Shown in pieces: positions 51,307-59,854 of a stretch of DNA of 64,000 nt. The first letter of the stretch is position 1, and every line of letters begins with the position of its first letter. The notes under the pieces are model-generated. The model saw only the letters and a list, made by a program, of their open reading frames with translations, was not told the origin of the DNA and did no database searches. The stretch covers positions 186,001 through 250,000 of the forward strand of contig JAPPFP010000014.1 in assembly GCA_028877275.1 (NCBI GenBank). Direction: 5' to 3'. The position numbers were made by a program, and so were the translations under genes. The DNA is from Acidobacteriota bacterium. GTDB taxonomy: Bacteria; Acidobacteriota; Thermoanaerobaculia; Multivoradales; Multivoraceae.

Positions 51307-51971
51307 AGAAGAACCTCGGCGGTGCGCGGACAGAGCGAGCGCAACTCGGCCCGACGCTCGAGCCGTTCCCGGAAGCGGGCGAGGTCGGCCACCGTGTCGA
51401 GATCGTGCGCCTCAGGCAGGAACGCCGCGTCCAGGCCGAGTTCCCCCAGACGCGAACGCGTCGTGGCGAGCACCGAGGGAGTACTCCAGGCCACCCCCTC
51501 GAACAGGCGCGGGTGAAGCGCTTCCCGGCGCAGCGCGATGAGGTAGTAGCCGCCGTCCGCCGCGGGTCCGAGCACGACCTCACGGCCAGCGTCCAGCGCG
51601 TCGAAGGCCTCCTCCACCCGCACGGAATCGAGGTCGGGGTGGTCGCTGCCCACGGCGGCCACATGATCGGCGCCCTCGGCCGCCCAGCGGAGCCCGCGGT
51701 AGAGGCGCTCTCCCAGGTCCCGCCCCTCCTGGCGACGCCACGGCACATCAGCCGGTGCCAGTTCCACGGGGGGGCGGGCATCCGAAGTCAACGCCCACAT
51801 CAGGACGAGTTCCCACGGGCCAGCGCGCAGGCGCTGTGCAAGATCCGCGACCAGCGCACCGTGGAGCGAAGCGGCGCCAGCCGCCGTGAGTCCTCCGGGT
51901 GCCACCAGCCGGGTCTTCACCCGGCCCGCAACCGGCGCCTTGGCGAAGAGGAGCAGGCGTCGCGTGCTCAC
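51303..51971 (-). CDS. TIGR04282/DUF2064 family glycosyltransferase
   Basis: A 222-residue GT-A type glycosyltransferase-like protein. LLLFAKAPVAGRVKTRL is the family nucleotide-binding start, followed by AVGSDHPDLDSVRVEEAFDALD and LGPAADGGYYLIALRR, which give the Asp metal-binding motif. Members have been proposed in arsenosugar biosynthesis and in cofactor glycosylation; the role here is unknown. The GTG start overlaps the stop of the small gene upstream (GTGA), and an open frame before it is a shadow. Part of the same operon as nnrDE and tsaE. Confidence 0.88.
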   Translation of the reverse strand: MSTRRLLLFAKAPVAGRVKTRLVAPGGLTAAGAASLHGALVADLAQRLRAGPWELVLMWALTSDARPPVELAPADVPWRRQEGRDLGERLYRGLRWAAEGADHVAAVGSDHPDLDSVRVEEAFDALDAGREVVLGPAADGGYYLIALRREALHPRLFEGVAWSTPSVLATTRSRLGELGLDAAFLPEAHDLDTVADLARFRERLERRAELRSLCPRTAEVLL

Positions 51972-52189
51972 CGGTTCCGGAATCGCCGCAGCGACCACGC
52001 GATGGCGATGCCGAGAGCGCCAGCCGCGATCGGCAGAACCCAGGCCCCGCCCTTTCCGGGCAGTGCTGCCAGGCGCGGGGCACCCGCCCGGTCGAGCGCG
52101 CCTCTCACGTCCGCCATCGCCTCGCGGACATCGTCGCGGCGGCGCGCCAACGCCGCCGCCCGGGCCCGCGCCTCCGACTGCCGGCTCAC
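51968..52189 (-). CDS. Small membrane protein with one C-terminal helix
   Basis: A 73-residue protein: a charged helical N-terminal part (SRQSEARARAAALARRRDDVREAMADVRG) and one transmembrane helix near the C-terminus (GGAWVLPIAAGALGIAIAWSL, about 47-67) with a basic end. It lies between the DUF1469-like gene (4-nt overlap) and the glycosyltransferase gene (GTGA overlap). The pairing of such a protein with a YqjE/DUF1469-like one is seen in other bacteria (YqjD/YqjK-like neighbours), suggesting a joint membrane role. No function is assigned. Confidence 0.7.
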   Translation of the reverse strand: MSRQSEARARAAALARRRDDVREAMADVRGALDRAGAPRLAALPGKGGAWVLPIAAGALGIAIAWSLRRFRNR

Positions 52190-52620
52190 GACGTTCCTCC
52201 GGGTGCATCGTCACCGCCCTCGTCCTCCAGCACGCCGCGCCAGAACGCGAGGTGGCTGCCGACGCGGCGCCTGACGGTGCCCACCGGCGACTCGAGCCGG
52301 CGCGCCCGGGCCTGAAGGACCCGAATCAGGATGAACGCCACCACCAGAAGGCCGCCGGCCACCGCGAGAGCCGCCGCCCACACCGGCAGTACGCTGGCCA
52401 GACCCGCGCCCGCCGCGAACAACAGAGCACCAAGCGCCCAGAACACCGCGCCGAAGACGAAGGCTGCGAGCAGGACCAGACGGAGGAAACGAGCCCAGTT
52501 CCGCGCCAGATCGAAGCGCAGCTGTTCAACCTCGGCCTCCAGCAGCGCCGCCGCCGAGCGGGCCAGCGAACCTCCGAGTCCGCTCAGGTTCGCAAGAGCC
52601 TCGACGATCTTCGTGGGCAT
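52186..52620 (-). CDS. DUF1469/YqjE-like (holin-X superfamily) membrane protein
   Basis: A 144-residue protein with an amphipathic N-terminal helix (LSGLGGSLARSAAALLEAEVEQLRFDL), two transmembrane helices (LVLLAAFVFGAVFWALGALLFAAG and PVWAAALAVAGGLLVVAFILI), and a basic C-terminal tail. This is the layout of DUF1469 / phage-holin-superfamily YqjE proteins, which are chromosomal membrane proteins rather than phage lysis factors. ATG 52620. It begins the minus-strand operon running to tsaE. Function unknown; a role in envelope stress or ribosome hibernation has been suggested for YqjD-type neighbours only. Confidence 0.8.
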   Translation of the reverse strand: MPTKIVEALANLSGLGGSLARSAAALLEAEVEQLRFDLARNWARFLRLVLLAAFVFGAVFWALGALLFAAGAGLASVLPVWAAALAVAGGLLVVAFILIRVLQARARRLESPVGTVRRRVGSHLAFWRGVLEDEGGDDAPGGTS

Positions 52621-52682
52621 TGGGGCTGAAGCCTCAAGACAGCCGCGGCCGGCTTCATCGCCGGGCGGAGTTCAGGCGTCGT

Positions 52683-54455
52683 TTAGACGCCGACACGCAG
52701 GGTCCGTGTGACGAAGGAAGTCTCCCCCGCCACCTCGTCCCGCACCGCCACCGTCAGGCGCTGGTCGCCCTCCTTCATGATCAACGGCAGCGTGTATGTG
52801 TAGTAGCTCTCCATGGCGCGCTCAAGGTCCGCAGCCGGGATCGTGAGTTCGAACGGCTCGACCTGGGGCGGGGAGATGTCGCCGTTCGAAGCCAGTGCCT
52901 GCACCCAGATTCGCGCACGCAGAAGATGCTCGCCCTCGGTCCCCACCGGCACCAGGGTCATCTCGCCGATCGGAACCTGGACGTCGACGTGAACCGTGTA
53001 GAGCCCTCGCTCTTCGCGCCGGATCTCGTCCGCCTTGACCAGCGAGATCTCCAGGTCGTTCTTCTCGTAGCCGAGCTTGAGGGCGGCGAGCGTTCCTTCG
53101 GTCATCTCCGTATCGACCGACTTGTCCCGGTAGGTCAGACGATGCCGGACGAAGCGGTCACGCCTCAGGCCCAGCCGCTCCTGGGCCTCCTTTGTGAGTT
53201 GGACCTTGATCTTGTAGGTCCGGCCCGTTCCCGCATGGCCGGGCTGGAAGCCAAGCGAGTAGTAGCTGGCGAAGTCCAGAGCGATCCGGTTCAGCCCGTC
53301 GCGGAAGTTGTTCGTGTTGACGATGTACTGGCCGCCGGTCTCTTCCGCCATGTACATGATCGAAGATTGCACGTTCTCGCGGGCAACCGAGTCGATGTTC
53401 GACGAGAAGGCCATGCCCTGCATCGAGGCGTCACGCGAGTTGATGCCCATCGGACCCGAGGCGTCGACCGTGTAGAACGAAACCTCGTTCGCGTTCGCCG
53501 TGTTGACGAGGTCCGTGAAGCGCCGGCTCGAGTCGTACTGCAGCGAATCGAGGAAGAAGTTGTGGTCGTACTCGATCGAGTCGACGGAGCGGCCGCGCTG
53601 GTCGAGCGCCTCCCACATGTCCGCTCCGGCCCGCATCGGCAGACCATCGGAGATGTAGAGGAAAGCCTTGCGTCCGGGCAGGCCCGCCAGCGAGATGACG
53701 CTGTCCTTGAGTCCGTCGAGCGTGAACTGCATGTCGTTGTAGATCTGCTGCGAGTAGATCCGCACGCGTCCCTGCACGAAGTAGTAGTCACGGTCTTCCT
53801 CGCCAATATCGCGGATGAGATCGGCCCGGTCCGAGTCCCACATCGTCCGGCCGCCTGTGTGCTTCTCCAGATCGTAGAGCGCGTTGGCGATCAACTGCGG
53901 GTCGCCCGTGAACTCACGCTCCACCTTCACCGAGCGGTTGAACGTCAACAGCATGACCCGGTCGTCGCGGGTCACGTGCTGGCGGAGGAACTCCCGGACG
54001 TAGCGGAAGAAGCGGTTCCTGTTCTGGGGGCGGATGTTGTGGTGGTCGACGTAGACGATCAGGTGCAGCCGTTCGTCCTCGGGCACGATGTAGTTCCGCC
54101 GCGCGAGGCCGGGACGGTCGATGATGTGGGCCTCCGGCTCGCCAGGCACCAGGCCGGCGACCGCGCCGACCTTGACCCGCTCGTGGACTTCATAGAAGTT
54201 CGTGACGGGTACCGGACGCTTCTCCTCCAGCAGCACGAAGTCGTCCCTGGTCAGACCGGTCACGGGATTGCCATCCCGGTCACGGACGAAGACCTGGACG
54301 TTGATCACCTTGACGTGGACCGCGTCCTCGAAGGTAGCCCGAGGCGACCGGGGGGGCGTCTCCTGGGCGGCAAGGGAGACCGGCGCGACCAGCATCGACC
54401 CGGCGAGCAGCGTCAGGGCCAGCGCGGGCGATCGGAATGAGGGCATACTGGTCAT
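52683..54455 (-). CDS. Exported VWA domain protein
   Basis: A 590-residue exported protein with a signal peptide (ALALTLLAGSMLVAPVSLAAQ). The VWA-type region spans about 45-370, starting VINVQVFVRDRDGNPVTGLTRDDF, with LIVYVDHHNIRPQN in the position of the metal site (D-x-H-x-N instead of D-x-S-x-S), so the usual MIDAS is altered. A C-terminal beta-sandwich follows. Such VWFA-related proteins with the motif F-V-L-L-E-x-x are frequent in Acidobacteriota. A perfect TATAAT lies 9 nt before the ATG and no ribosome site is seen, so the message may be leaderless. Function unknown. Confidence 0.85.
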   Translation of the reverse strand: MTSMPSFRSPALALTLLAGSMLVAPVSLAAQETPPRSPRATFEDAVHVKVINVQVFVRDRDGNPVTGLTRDDFVLLEEKRPVPVTNFYEVHERVKVGAVAGLVPGEPEAHIIDRPGLARRNYIVPEDERLHLIVYVDHHNIRPQNRNRFFRYVREFLRQHVTRDDRVMLLTFNRSVKVEREFTGDPQLIANALYDLEKHTGGRTMWDSDRADLIRDIGEEDRDYYFVQGRVRIYSQQIYNDMQFTLDGLKDSVISLAGLPGRKAFLYISDGLPMRAGADMWEALDQRGRSVDSIEYDHNFFLDSLQYDSSRRFTDLVNTANANEVSFYTVDASGPMGINSRDASMQGMAFSSNIDSVARENVQSSIMYMAEETGGQYIVNTNNFRDGLNRIALDFASYYSLGFQPGHAGTGRTYKIKVQLTKEAQERLGLRRDRFVRHRLTYRDKSVDTEMTEGTLAALKLGYEKNDLEISLVKADEIRREERGLYTVHVDVQVPIGEMTLVPVGTEGEHLLRARIWVQALASNGDISPPQVEPFELTIPAADLERAMESYYTYTLPLIMKEGDQRLTVAVRDEVAGETSFVTRTLRVGV

Positions 54456-54464
54456 GGATGATCG

Positions 54465-54470
54465 ATTATA
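54465..54470 (-). promoter_or_regulatory. TATAAT box directly before the VWA gene
   Basis: A perfect minus-strand TATAAT lies 9 nt before the ATG of the VWA gene at 54455. No -35 hexamer is found at 16-18 nt spacing and no Shine-Dalgarno follows, which fits a leaderless start or an unusual promoter. Confidence 0.4.
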
Positions 54471-54525
54471 GGGGACCGACCCGACAAAACACCGACGCTG
54501 GCCGCGGCATTCCAACCGTTCCGCA

Positions 54526-55374
54526 TCAGCGACGGCCACGGCGACCCGCCATCGGATCCAGCGTGCCCTGGCCGCCGCTCCGCCCCAGGGGGTAGGAACT
54601 CCGCAGCGCGCGCTCGACAAAGGCAACCGCCCGCCGCACCGCTTCCCGTAGCGGCAGATGCCAGCCCAGCCCGGCCGCGACCGCGGCTGAAAGCGTACAG
54701 CCCGTGCCCCTCCGCCAGCGCGTCCGTATCCTCGGATGGACGAAGGTCTCGAAGCGGTTGCCGTCGAACAGCAGATCGGTCACCTCGCTGCCGCCTCCGC
54801 CTGTGCCGCCGTTCGATCGAGAAGCGGCAGCCGGATAGCCGTGGCCGCCCGTGACCAGCACGCTCGGGCCCAGTCGCTCGATCCGGCGGGCCGCATCGCG
54901 GGCCTCCTCCAGACCGGTGATCGTCACCCCGCTGAGACGCTCGGCCTCGAACAGATTCGGCGTTACCAGCAGAAGCTGTGGCAACAACCGCTCCACGAGC
55001 ACGGGCACCGCCTCCACGTCGAGAAGCGACGTTCCCGACGTCGATCGGAACACCGGGTCCAGCACCGCCGGCGTCGGCGGCAGCCGCTCCAGCCAGCTCG
55101 CCACGACTTCGACGGTCGTCGCGTCGGCGAGCATGCCGATCTTGATCGCCTCGATGCCGATCTCCTCGGCCGTCTCCAACTGCTGGCGCACGAGGTCGGG
55201 CCCCAGGGGCTCCACCGCATGCACCTCGGCCGCGGATTGAGCTGTGACCGCGGTGAGCGCGCAGAGACCGTGAACGCCGTAGGCGGCGAAGGTCCTCAGG
55301 TCAGCGGGCGCCCCCGAGCAGCCGCCGGAGTCGGAACCGGCGATCGTCAGGACGCGCGGCGGCGGTGCAGCCAT
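54526..55374 (-). CDS. thiD: Hydroxymethylpyrimidine/phosphomethylpyrimidine kinase
   Basis: A 282-residue ribokinase-fold kinase of thiamine biosynthesis that phosphorylates HMP twice. LTIAGSDSGGCSGAPADLRTFAAYG replaces the usual GGAGIQADL with CSGAPADL; the rest is standard: TAVTAQSAAEVHAVEP, IKIGMLADATTVEVVA, LDPVFRSTSGTSLLD, TPNLFEAERLSG, VLVTGGHGYP, and RRGTGCTLSAAVAAGLG with the catalytic Gly/Cys. The Gln-to-Pro change may matter for substrate choice. A glycine/serine-rich loop (SNGGTGGGGS) lies in the middle. The stop is close to the lgt region; the start (ATG 55374) overlaps the lgt end by 28 nt. Confidence 0.9.
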   Translation of the reverse strand: MAAPPPRVLTIAGSDSGGCSGAPADLRTFAAYGVHGLCALTAVTAQSAAEVHAVEPLGPDLVRQQLETAEEIGIEAIKIGMLADATTVEVVASWLERLPPTPAVLDPVFRSTSGTSLLDVEAVPVLVERLLPQLLLVTPNLFEAERLSGVTITGLEEARDAARRIERLGPSVLVTGGHGYPAAASRSNGGTGGGGSEVTDLLFDGNRFETFVHPRIRTRWRRGTGCTLSAAVAAGLGWHLPLREAVRRAVAFVERALRSSYPLGRSGGQGTLDPMAGRRGRR

Positions 55375-56147
55375 AGCGAAGCGACGACGAGCAGGATGGC
55401 GATCGCGATCAACTGAGCCAATGTCAGCACGCCGAAGAACCGATCGTCCTTGGCGCGCAGGAACTCGACCAGGAAGCGCTCCAGCGACAGCAGGCCGATG
55501 ACCGGAAGTGCCACGCCGCCCGGCGCCGTCCCGCGCGCGAGCAAGGACCTCCCGAACCAGAAGATCAACAGCGCGGCAACGGTCTCGTAGATCTGGGTGG
55601 GATGTACCGCTACCAGGGCGTCGGCGGCGACGTCCGACGGCAGGACGACCCCGAACTCCCGCTCGAGCGCACTCGCCACGGTGGGGATGGGGCCCTCCGG
55701 GAAGGTCATGCCCCAGGGCAGGTTCGTGGGCACGCCGTAGTCGTCACCGACCAGCAGACAGCCGATGCGGCCGACACCGTAGCCAAGCGCCAGGGCAGGT
55801 GCGGTGGCATCGGCGGACCGCCAGAGCGGCATCCGCCGCCGCCGGATGACCAGCAGGACCGCCGCGGCGCCGACCACGAAGCCGCCGTACCAGACCAGGC
55901 CGGCGCGGCTGTACAGCAGGTGCCAGTCTCCATAGAGTAGCGCGTAGTACGCCTTGCCGCCGACGATGCCGCCAACGGCGCCTGCCAGGAGCAGAGCGGC
56001 CGCGTCGTCCGCGGCCCGAGAAGCGCTCGAGCCCACCCGCCGGAGGCCCCAGCGCAATTGGAGGCTGGCCGCGAACAGCGCCGCCACGAGCATGACGCCG
56101 AAGGGCGAAACGGACAACGGACCGATGCGGAACAGCTCGGAGATCAC
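55347..56147 (-). CDS. lgt: Prolipoprotein diacylglyceryl transferase
   Basis: A 266-residue inner-membrane protein with about seven hydrophobic segments that transfers diacylglycerol to the lipobox Cys of prolipoproteins. Conserved pieces are SPFGVMLVAAL, AGLVWYGGFVVG, YGVGRIGCLLVGDDYGVPTNLPWG (Lgt signature, with CLLVGDD in place of the more usual NFINGE), and HPTQIYETVAALLIFW. It would process the several lipoproteins in this window (sulfatases, TlpA copy 1, serine hydrolase, DUF3604). GTG start. The deviating signature means it could be an Lgt-like paralogue. Confidence 0.88.
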   Translation of the reverse strand: MISELFRIGPLSVSPFGVMLVAALFAASLQLRWGLRRVGSSASRAADDAAALLLAGAVGGIVGGKAYYALLYGDWHLLYSRAGLVWYGGFVVGAAAVLLVIRRRRMPLWRSADATAPALALGYGVGRIGCLLVGDDYGVPTNLPWGMTFPEGPIPTVASALEREFGVVLPSDVAADALVAVHPTQIYETVAALLIFWFGRSLLARGTAPGGVALPVIGLLSLERFLVEFLRAKDDRFFGVLTLAQLIAIAILLVVASLWLHRRRAS

Positions 56148-56170
56148 GGGCCGATCCTACCGGCGGTAGC

Positions 56171-57220
56171 ATGAACGGGATGCTGAGCGACCTGGCTCAG
56201 AACCACTTCGCCGCGTTCCGCGAGCACATCGAGAACACGGACCCGCGATCGCGCTGGCTCGTCCTCACCCACAACAACCCGGACCCCGACGCCCTCGCCG
56301 CCGCCGCCATCCTGACCAAGGTCCTGCGGTCCGGGTTCCGGCGCCGGGTCACTGCCGCCTACCGCGGCATCATCGGCCGGGCAGAGAACCAGGAGATGGT
56401 CCGCTCTCTCGACCTCGACTTCAGCCGGGCGCGGCGACTGAAGCTCGCCAGCTACCCCTACGTGGCGTTGGTCGACTGCCAACCGGCGACCGGCAACAGC
56501 CCGCTGCCGGCCGAACGGATGCCCGAGGTCGTCATCGATCACCATCCGGCCCGTCCGAGCACGGCCGCGACGCCCTTCCACGACATCAGAACCGACTACG
56601 CCGCCGCCGCCACGATCGCCGCCGAGTACCTGCTCGCCTCCGGCGTGCCGGCCACCCGCCGCGAAGCCACGGCGATCGTCTACGCGATCCGTAGCGAGAC
56701 CCTCGACTTCTGCCGCGGTTCCAGCGCCGCCGACCGCGCGATCCACGACCACTTCAACGCTCAGGCCCTGCCGCGGCTTCTGGGCCGAATCCAGAACCCC
56801 CGGCTGCCGCTCGATTACTTCCAGACCCTGCGCGAAGCGCTGGACAATCTCTACGGCGTGGACAGCCTGATCCTGAGCCGGCTCGGCCCGGTGGCCCAAC
56901 CCGACATCGTTCCCGAGATCGCCGACCTGCTGCTGCGCCTGGAGGGCTGTACCTGGTCGATGTGCAGCGGTCTCCACGAAGGCCGCCTGTACTGCTCGAT
57001 CCGCACAACGAATTCCCGAGCCAACGCCTCCCGGATCATGCGCCGGCTGGTCGGACGCGACGGCCGCGGCGGCGGCCACGGCATGATCGCGGGCGGTTGG
57101 ATTCCCGAGGCGAAGGGAGGCGAGGACGCGGTGCGCCGCCAGCAGGACCGGCTCGCCGTCAGGCTGGCCGGACTCCTGCGCAAGGACCCGAGCCGGATCG
57201 TGCAGATTAGCGGCCCCTGA
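56171..57220 (+). CDS. DHH/DHHA1 phosphoesterase (NrnA-like)
   Basis: A 349-residue manganese-dependent phosphoesterase. Motif I is THNNPDPDALAAA, motif II VALVDCQPA, motif III VIDHHPARPS (the DHH signature), then the DHHA1 substrate domain with GRGGGHGMIAGGWI near the C-terminus (G-G-G-H motif). NrnA-type members degrade short oligoribonucleotides or pAp. The DHHA1 domain has an extra loop (GRDGRGGGHG). Read from ATG 56171, oriented opposite to its neighbours and divergent from lgt with 23 nt between starts. Could alternatively act on other linear dinucleotides. Confidence 0.9.
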   Translation: MNGMLSDLAQNHFAAFREHIENTDPRSRWLVLTHNNPDPDALAAAAILTKVLRSGFRRRVTAAYRGIIGRAENQEMVRSLDLDFSRARRLKLASYPYVALVDCQPATGNSPLPAERMPEVVIDHHPARPSTAATPFHDIRTDYAAAATIAAEYLLASGVPATRREATAIVYAIRSETLDFCRGSSAADRAIHDHFNAQALPRLLGRIQNPRLPLDYFQTLREALDNLYGVDSLILSRLGPVAQPDIVPEIADLLLRLEGCTWSMCSGLHEGRLYCSIRTTNSRANASRIMRRLVGRDGRGGGHGMIAGGWIPEAKGGEDAVRRQQDRLAVRLAGLLRKDPSRIVQISGP

Positions 57221-57230
57221 ACGCCCCGCG

Positions 57231-58796
57231 CTACTCCCACTCGATCGTTCCGGGCGGCTTGCTCGTCAGGTCGTAGACGACCCGGTTGACGCCCGCCACC
57301 TCGTTCACGATGCGACCCGCCACGCGGCCCAGGAACTCGTGGGGCAACTGGCTCCAGTCCGCCGTCATGAAGTCCTCGGTCTCGACGGACCGCAGCGCAA
57401 CGACGTTCTCGTAGCTGCGGCCGTCGCCCATCACGCCGACGCTCTGGACCGGCAGCAGGACCGCCAGCGCCTGACTCACCCGGTCGTAGAGACCGGCCGC
57501 GCGCAACTCGCCGATGAAGATCGCGTCCGCCTCCTGGAGCACGGCCACGCGATCGGCGGTGACGTCACCGAGGATGCGAACCCCGAGCCCGGGACCCGGG
57601 AAGGGGTGCCGCCCCACGAACTCCGAGCCGAGACCGAGCTCCCGGCCGAGCTTTCGCACCTCGTCCTTGAACAGGAAACGAAGCGGTTCGATCAGCTCGA
57701 ACCCCAGCTGTTCCGGCAAACCGCCCACGTTGTGGTGGCTCTTGATCATCGCCGACGGGCCGAAGGCCGAAACCGACTCGATCACGTCCGGGTAGAGCGT
57801 GCCCTGAACCAGGTAGCGGATCCTGCCGCCGCCTCCCGTCCTCTCCAGTCTCTTCGCCTCGCGCTGGAACACCTCGATGAACACCCGGCCGATCGTGCGC
57901 CGCTTCTCTTCGGGATCGGTAACTCCAGCGAGCTCTCCGAGAAAGTCGCTCGCCGCGTCGACGACGACCAGCCGCAGGTCGAGACCGGAGCTGAGACTCC
58001 GCTCCACGGTCGCCCGTTCGTTCTTGCGCAGCAGGCCGTTGTCCACGAACACCGCGGTCAGCCGATCCCCGACCGCCCGCTGAACGAGGCTCGCCGCCAC
58101 CGCCGAGTCGACGCCGCCCGACAGGGCGCAGAGAACCCGGTCCGTCGGCCCCACCTGGTCCGCGATCGCCGCCGTGGCCTCCTCGGCGTAGGACGCCATC
58201 CGCCACGCGCCGGAGGCGGAACAGGCACCGTAGAGGAAGTTCCCGAGCATCTCGCGACCGCCGTCCGTGTGCGTGACCTCGGGGTGGAACTGGATCCCGA
58301 ACAGGGCCCGTTCCCGGTCCTGGACCGCCACCACCGGCACGGTTGGGGCCGAAGCCGTCGCCTCGAAGCCAGGGGGCACCTCGTCGACCCGGTCGCCGTG
58401 CGACATCCACACTCTCTGCTCCGCATCGAGTCCCGAGAACAGGCCTCCGTCCCGCACGGACAGGGAAATCTCGGTGCGGCCGTACTCGCGCATGCCCGAC
58501 GCCACGACCCGGCCGCCGAGCACCTGGGCCATCCACTGCATGCCGTAGCAGATACCGAGGACCGGAACGCCCAGCCGCAACAGCTCCGGGTCGGCCTGGG
58601 GAGCACCCTCCTCGTAGACACTGTCCGGTCCGCCCGAGAGCACGATGCCGACCGGCCGTCGAGCGCGTACCTCGTCCACCGACAGGTCGAAAGGGTGGAT
58701 CTCGCAGTAGACCCTGAGTTCCCGCACCCGCCGCGCGATCAACTGGGTGTACTGGCCGCCGAAGTCGAGGACGAGAACGGTCTCGTGCTCGGTCAC
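57231..58796 (-). CDS. guaA: GMP synthase (glutamine-hydrolysing)
   Basis: A 521-residue enzyme converting XMP to GMP. The glutaminase domain has VLDFGGQYTQLIARRVRE, LGICYGMQWMAQ (nucleophile Cys83) and GIQFHPEVTHT (His and Glu). The ATP pyrophosphatase domain has LCALSGGVDSAVAASLV and the C-terminal GMP synthase domain ends PPGTIEWE. The GTG start overlaps the gpsA stop (GTGA); a much longer frame upstream is a shadow of gpsA. It is the last gene of the run cinA-plsY-gpsA-guaA. Convergent with the DHH phosphoesterase gene (10-nt gap). Confidence 0.97.
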   Translation of the reverse strand: MTEHETVLVLDFGGQYTQLIARRVRELRVYCEIHPFDLSVDEVRARRPVGIVLSGGPDSVYEEGAPQADPELLRLGVPVLGICYGMQWMAQVLGGRVVASGMREYGRTEISLSVRDGGLFSGLDAEQRVWMSHGDRVDEVPPGFEATASAPTVPVVAVQDRERALFGIQFHPEVTHTDGGREMLGNFLYGACSASGAWRMASYAEEATAAIADQVGPTDRVLCALSGGVDSAVAASLVQRAVGDRLTAVFVDNGLLRKNERATVERSLSSGLDLRLVVVDAASDFLGELAGVTDPEEKRRTIGRVFIEVFQREAKRLERTGGGGRIRYLVQGTLYPDVIESVSAFGPSAMIKSHHNVGGLPEQLGFELIEPLRFLFKDEVRKLGRELGLGSEFVGRHPFPGPGLGVRILGDVTADRVAVLQEADAIFIGELRAAGLYDRVSQALAVLLPVQSVGVMGDGRSYENVVALRSVETEDFMTADWSQLPHEFLGRVAGRIVNEVAGVNRVVYDLTSKPPGTIEWE

Positions 58797-59854
58797 AGGG
58801 CGGACTCTACCTTGAGTTCCCGCCCCATCAGATCGCGGATCGCCGCCGCCGGCTTCTTGCCCCGGTAGAGGATCTCGACCATCTGTTCCGTGATCGGCAG
58901 TTCGACCTGCCTGTCGGTCGCCAGTTCGAGCAGCGCAAGCGAGTTCCGCACACCTTCGGCGACGCCCGCGCGGCCCGTCTCGATCTCCTCCAGCGTGCGG
59001 CCGCGCCCCAACTCGATCCCCGTGTTCCGGTTGCGCGACAGGCCGCCGGTGCAGGTCAGCACCAGATCGCCCAGACCACCGAGCCCCGCGAAGGTCGCCG
59101 GACGACCGCCGCAGGCAAGGCCCAGACGCATCATCTCGTGCAGACCGCGAGTGATCAGCGCCGCGCGCGTGTTCGAGCCGTAGCCCAGGCCGTCCAGCAC
59201 GCCGGCGGCAATCGCGATCACGTTCTTCGCCGCCGCGCCGATCTCCACGCCCACCACGTCGGTCGAGGTGTAGAGCCGCAGCGCCCCGCACGAGAGTTGG
59301 GCCTGCAGCCGTTCCGCCACCTCGGCCTCCTCCGACGCGACGACGCAGGCGGTCGGTAGCTCGGCCGCCAGCTCGGCGGCGAACGACGGACCGCTGATCG
59401 TCGCGAAGTCGATCTCCACGGCGGCCGACGCGGCCTCCTCCGCGCAGACGTCGCTCATCCTGCGGAAGTGGCCCCGATGGTCGGACTCGATCCCCTTGGC
59501 GCCCGAAACCAGGGTCACCCGCTCGGGTAGCGGGGCGACATCGCCCAGGCTGGCACGCGCCTCCAGAAACCAGCGAACGACGGCGCGGAAACCGTGGGAG
59601 GGCACGACAACGAGCACCGTGTCGCTGCCCGCGGCCTGTCGCAGGTCCCAGGTAACGCGGACCTCCGCCGGTAGCTCGACGCCCGGCAGGTAGCGCTCGT
59701 TCACCCGTTCGGAAGCCAGCTTCGCTCCGAACTCGACCGAGCGGGCCCACAGCAGCACGGGCGTACCCGCCCGGGCCGCGTGAATGGCCAGCGCGGTACC
59801 CCACGCGCCTGCTCCGAGCACGGCGATGCCGCCGCCGTCTCCGGCGCCGCTCAA
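58793..59854 (-). CDS. gpsA: Glycerol-3-phosphate dehydrogenase [NAD(P)+]
   Basis: A 353-residue enzyme making glycerol 3-phosphate for phospholipids. The dinucleotide motif AVLGAGAWGTALAIHAAR is at the N-terminus, followed by VPSHGFRAVV, LVSGAKGIESD (Lys), ATISGPSFAAELA, GVEIGAAAKNVIAIAAGVLDGLGYGSNTRAALITRGL (catalytic Lys region) and FAGLGGLGDLVLTCTG. The start is a TTG overlapping the plsY stop (TTGA) and its own stop overlaps the guaA start. Standing directly behind plsY it couples glycerol phosphate supply to acylation. Confidence 0.97.
   Translation of the reverse strand: MSGAGDGGGIAVLGAGAWGTALAIHAARAGTPVLLWARSVEFGAKLASERVNERYLPGVELPAEVRVTWDLRQAAGSDTVLVVVPSHGFRAVVRWFLEARASLGDVAPLPERVTLVSGAKGIESDHRGHFRRMSDVCAEEAASAAVEIDFATISGPSFAAELAAELPTACVVASEEAEVAERLQAQLSCGALRLYTSTDVVGVEIGAAAKNVIAIAAGVLDGLGYGSNTRAALITRGLHEMMRLGLACGGRPATFAGLGGLGDLVLTCTGGLSRNRNTGIELGRGRTLEEIETGRAGVAEGVRNSLALLELATDRQVELPITEQMVEILYRGKKPAAAIRDLMGRELKVESAL

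Noticed and set aside
52186..52620. Phage lysis module because of holin-like protein
   Set aside because: No other phage genes; the protein fits chromosomal YqjE/DUF1469 membrane proteins in a housekeeping operon.
57231..59804. 857-residue frame suggesting a giant GuaA fusion
   Set aside because: The part before GTG 58796 is the antisense-type shadow of gpsA in another frame with no domain; GMP synthase begins exactly at the overlap.
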